From Bifidobacteriaceae bacterium (GTDB taxonomy: Bacteria; Actinomycetota; Actinomycetes; Actinomycetales; WQXJ01), in NCBI GenBank assembly GCA_031278075.1, contig JAITLE010000098.1, positions 1 to 6,689 of the forward strand: a stretch of DNA of 6,689 bases. Direction: 5' to 3'. A program made the translations under genes and the position numbers. Below, piece after piece: positions 5,733 through 6,689 of this stretch; the first letter of the stretch is position 1, and every line of letters starts with the position of its first letter. Under the pieces are notes generated by a model. The model was not told the DNA's origin. It searched no databases and saw nothing but the letters and a program-made list of their open reading frames with translations.

Positions 5733-6689
5733 GTGGCCGCTCACGAAGCCGGCGCTCTGCACGCCGCCCCCCAGGCCCCGGCTTGGCTTGACGTCCCAGC
5801 GGACGTGAACGCCCTGCTTCGGGTGATTTGGCCGCGCACGGCCCGCAAGGTGGACGATGCCGTGCTGCAAGTCGGCGGCATCGGCGTCGACGAGTTGGCC
5901 GCCCTGGTCGGCACTCCCGCCTATGTGGTCGACGAGGCGGACTTCAGGGCGCGCGCGGTGGCGTTCAAGCGGGAGTTCGAGTCGGCTTTCGCCCATCTGG
6001 CTGGCGCCCGGGTCCACTATGCCGCGAAGGCGCTGATCACAGTGGGGATAGCGCGGTGGCTGGCGGAGGACGGCCTCGCGGTGGACGTGTGCTCCGAAGG
6101 CGAGTTCGAGATCACGGAGCGGGGCGGGATCCCACCGGAACGGGTGACGCTGCACGGGTCGAACAAGTCGGACGCCTATTTGCGGCGCGCCCTGGCCGCC
6201 GGCGTCGGCCGGATCGTGGTCGACTCGCTCCCGGAGATCGACCAGATCACGCGGCTGGCCGGCGAAGCGGGCGTGGTGGCGCCCGTGATGTTGCGTTGTT
6301 CGATCGGGATCGAGGCCCACACCCACGAATTCATCGCCACCTCCCATGAGGATCAGAAGTTCGGGCTGTCAGCGGCGGACGGCTCCGCCTTTGAGGGGGT
6401 GCGCCGCGTGTTGGCGGCGCCCGGTCTCAGGCTGCTCGGGGTGCATTCCCACATCGGGTCGCAGATCTTCGACACCCACGCCTACGGCCAGGCGATCCGG
6501 CGGCTGGTTCGGATCACGGCCGAGGTGGAGCGGACCCACAAGGTCGCCCTGCCCGAGTTGGGGCTGGGCGGCGGCTTCGGCGTGGCCTACACCACCGGCC
6601 ACGATCCGCTCCCGGTGGACCGGGTGGCGCGTGGGATGGCGGAGCTGGTCGAACGGGAGTGCGCGGCTGAGTCGATCGTCCCGCCGCAT
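5733..6689 (+). CDS. lysA: Diaminopimelate decarboxylase, C-terminus cut off
   Basis: LysA is a PLP enzyme of the alanine-racemase-like fold III group. It decarboxylates meso-diaminopimelate to L-lysine, the last step of the pathway. The window holds 319 codons without a stop, roughly two thirds to three quarters of the usual length. Visible features are TPAYVVDEADF (61-71), the PLP-binding Lys99 in HYAAKA, the variant LHGSNKS, the block EAHTHEFIATSHEDQKFG, HSHIGSQ (238-244), and the glycine-rich phosphate-binding loop GGGFG (279-283). The C-terminal barrel with the CESGD-type active-site cysteine from the second subunit lies beyond the edge. The start is GTG at 5733: it has a good ribosome-binding site, lies one base after the argS stop, and gives an N-terminus (PADVNAL around 22-28) similar to the extended Streptomyces enzymes as I recall them. 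The alternative GTG at 5805 would match the shorter mycobacterial start. In many actinobacteria hom, thrC and thrB follow; that cannot be checked here. Confidence 0.97.
   Translation, partial: MAAHEAGALHAAPQAPAWLDVPADVNALLRVIWPRTARKVDDAVLQVGGIGVDELAALVGTPAYVVDEADFRARAVAFKREFESAFAHLAGARVHYAAKALITVGIARWLAEDGLAVDVCSEGEFEITERGGIPPERVTLHGSNKSDAYLRRALAAGVGRIVVDSLPEIDQITRLAGEAGVVAPVMLRCSIGIEAHTHEFIATSHEDQKFGLSAADGSAFEGVRRVLAAPGLRLLGVHSHIGSQIFDTHAYGQAIRRLVRITAEVERTHKVALPELGLGGGFGVAYTTGHDPLPVDRVARGMAELVERECAAESIVPPH

Noticed and set aside
5828..6349. 173-codon plus-strand open frame overlapping lysA
   Set aside because: It is a shadow in another frame. The real gene here is lysA from GTG 5733, which matches the family motif by motif.

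Overview
The window is very GC-rich. Its long reading frames use almost only codons ending in G or C, GTG starts are common, and the gene order is argS followed directly by lysA. Together these point to a high-GC Gram-positive bacterium (Actinomycetota). The ArgRS and LysA proteins contain stretches I recall as very close to those of Mycobacterium, Corynebacterium and Streptomyces. The genus cannot be fixed from this window.

Layout: bases 1-724 hold no gene I can support. The stretch carries a pair of 14-bp direct repeats (24-68), a small perfect dyad (78-92), a C-rich 12-bp minisatellite of ten units (111-230), a codon-like but broken register (about 219-533), and a leader with two consecutive stem-loops (558-584 and 590-614) and a palindrome (652-663). 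At 725-4054 lies one uninterrupted 1109-residue gene. It joins a complete S9-type serine peptidase (beta-propeller plus alpha/beta-hydrolase) to a complete class C beta-lactamase-like serine hydrolase and a small C-terminal beta domain. This two-active-site fusion is the most unusual item here. Fifteen bases later comes a full-length arginyl-tRNA synthetase gene, argS (4070-5731). One base after its stop is diaminopimelate decarboxylase, lysA (5733 to the window edge, partial).

How the genes work together: argS and lysA look like a tightly coupled operon, with a 1-nt gap and the lysA ribosome-binding site inside the end of argS. They link arginine charging of tRNA to the last step of lysine synthesis, an arrangement known from Corynebacterium glutamicum. 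A -10-like hexamer sits six bases before the argS GTG, so argS may be transcribed as a leaderless mRNA from its own promoter. The fusion hydrolase upstream lies on the same strand with no visible terminator, so read-through into argS is possible. A functional link between the hydrolase and amino-acid metabolism is only a guess. No CRISPR array, tRNA, rRNA or intact mobile element was seen.
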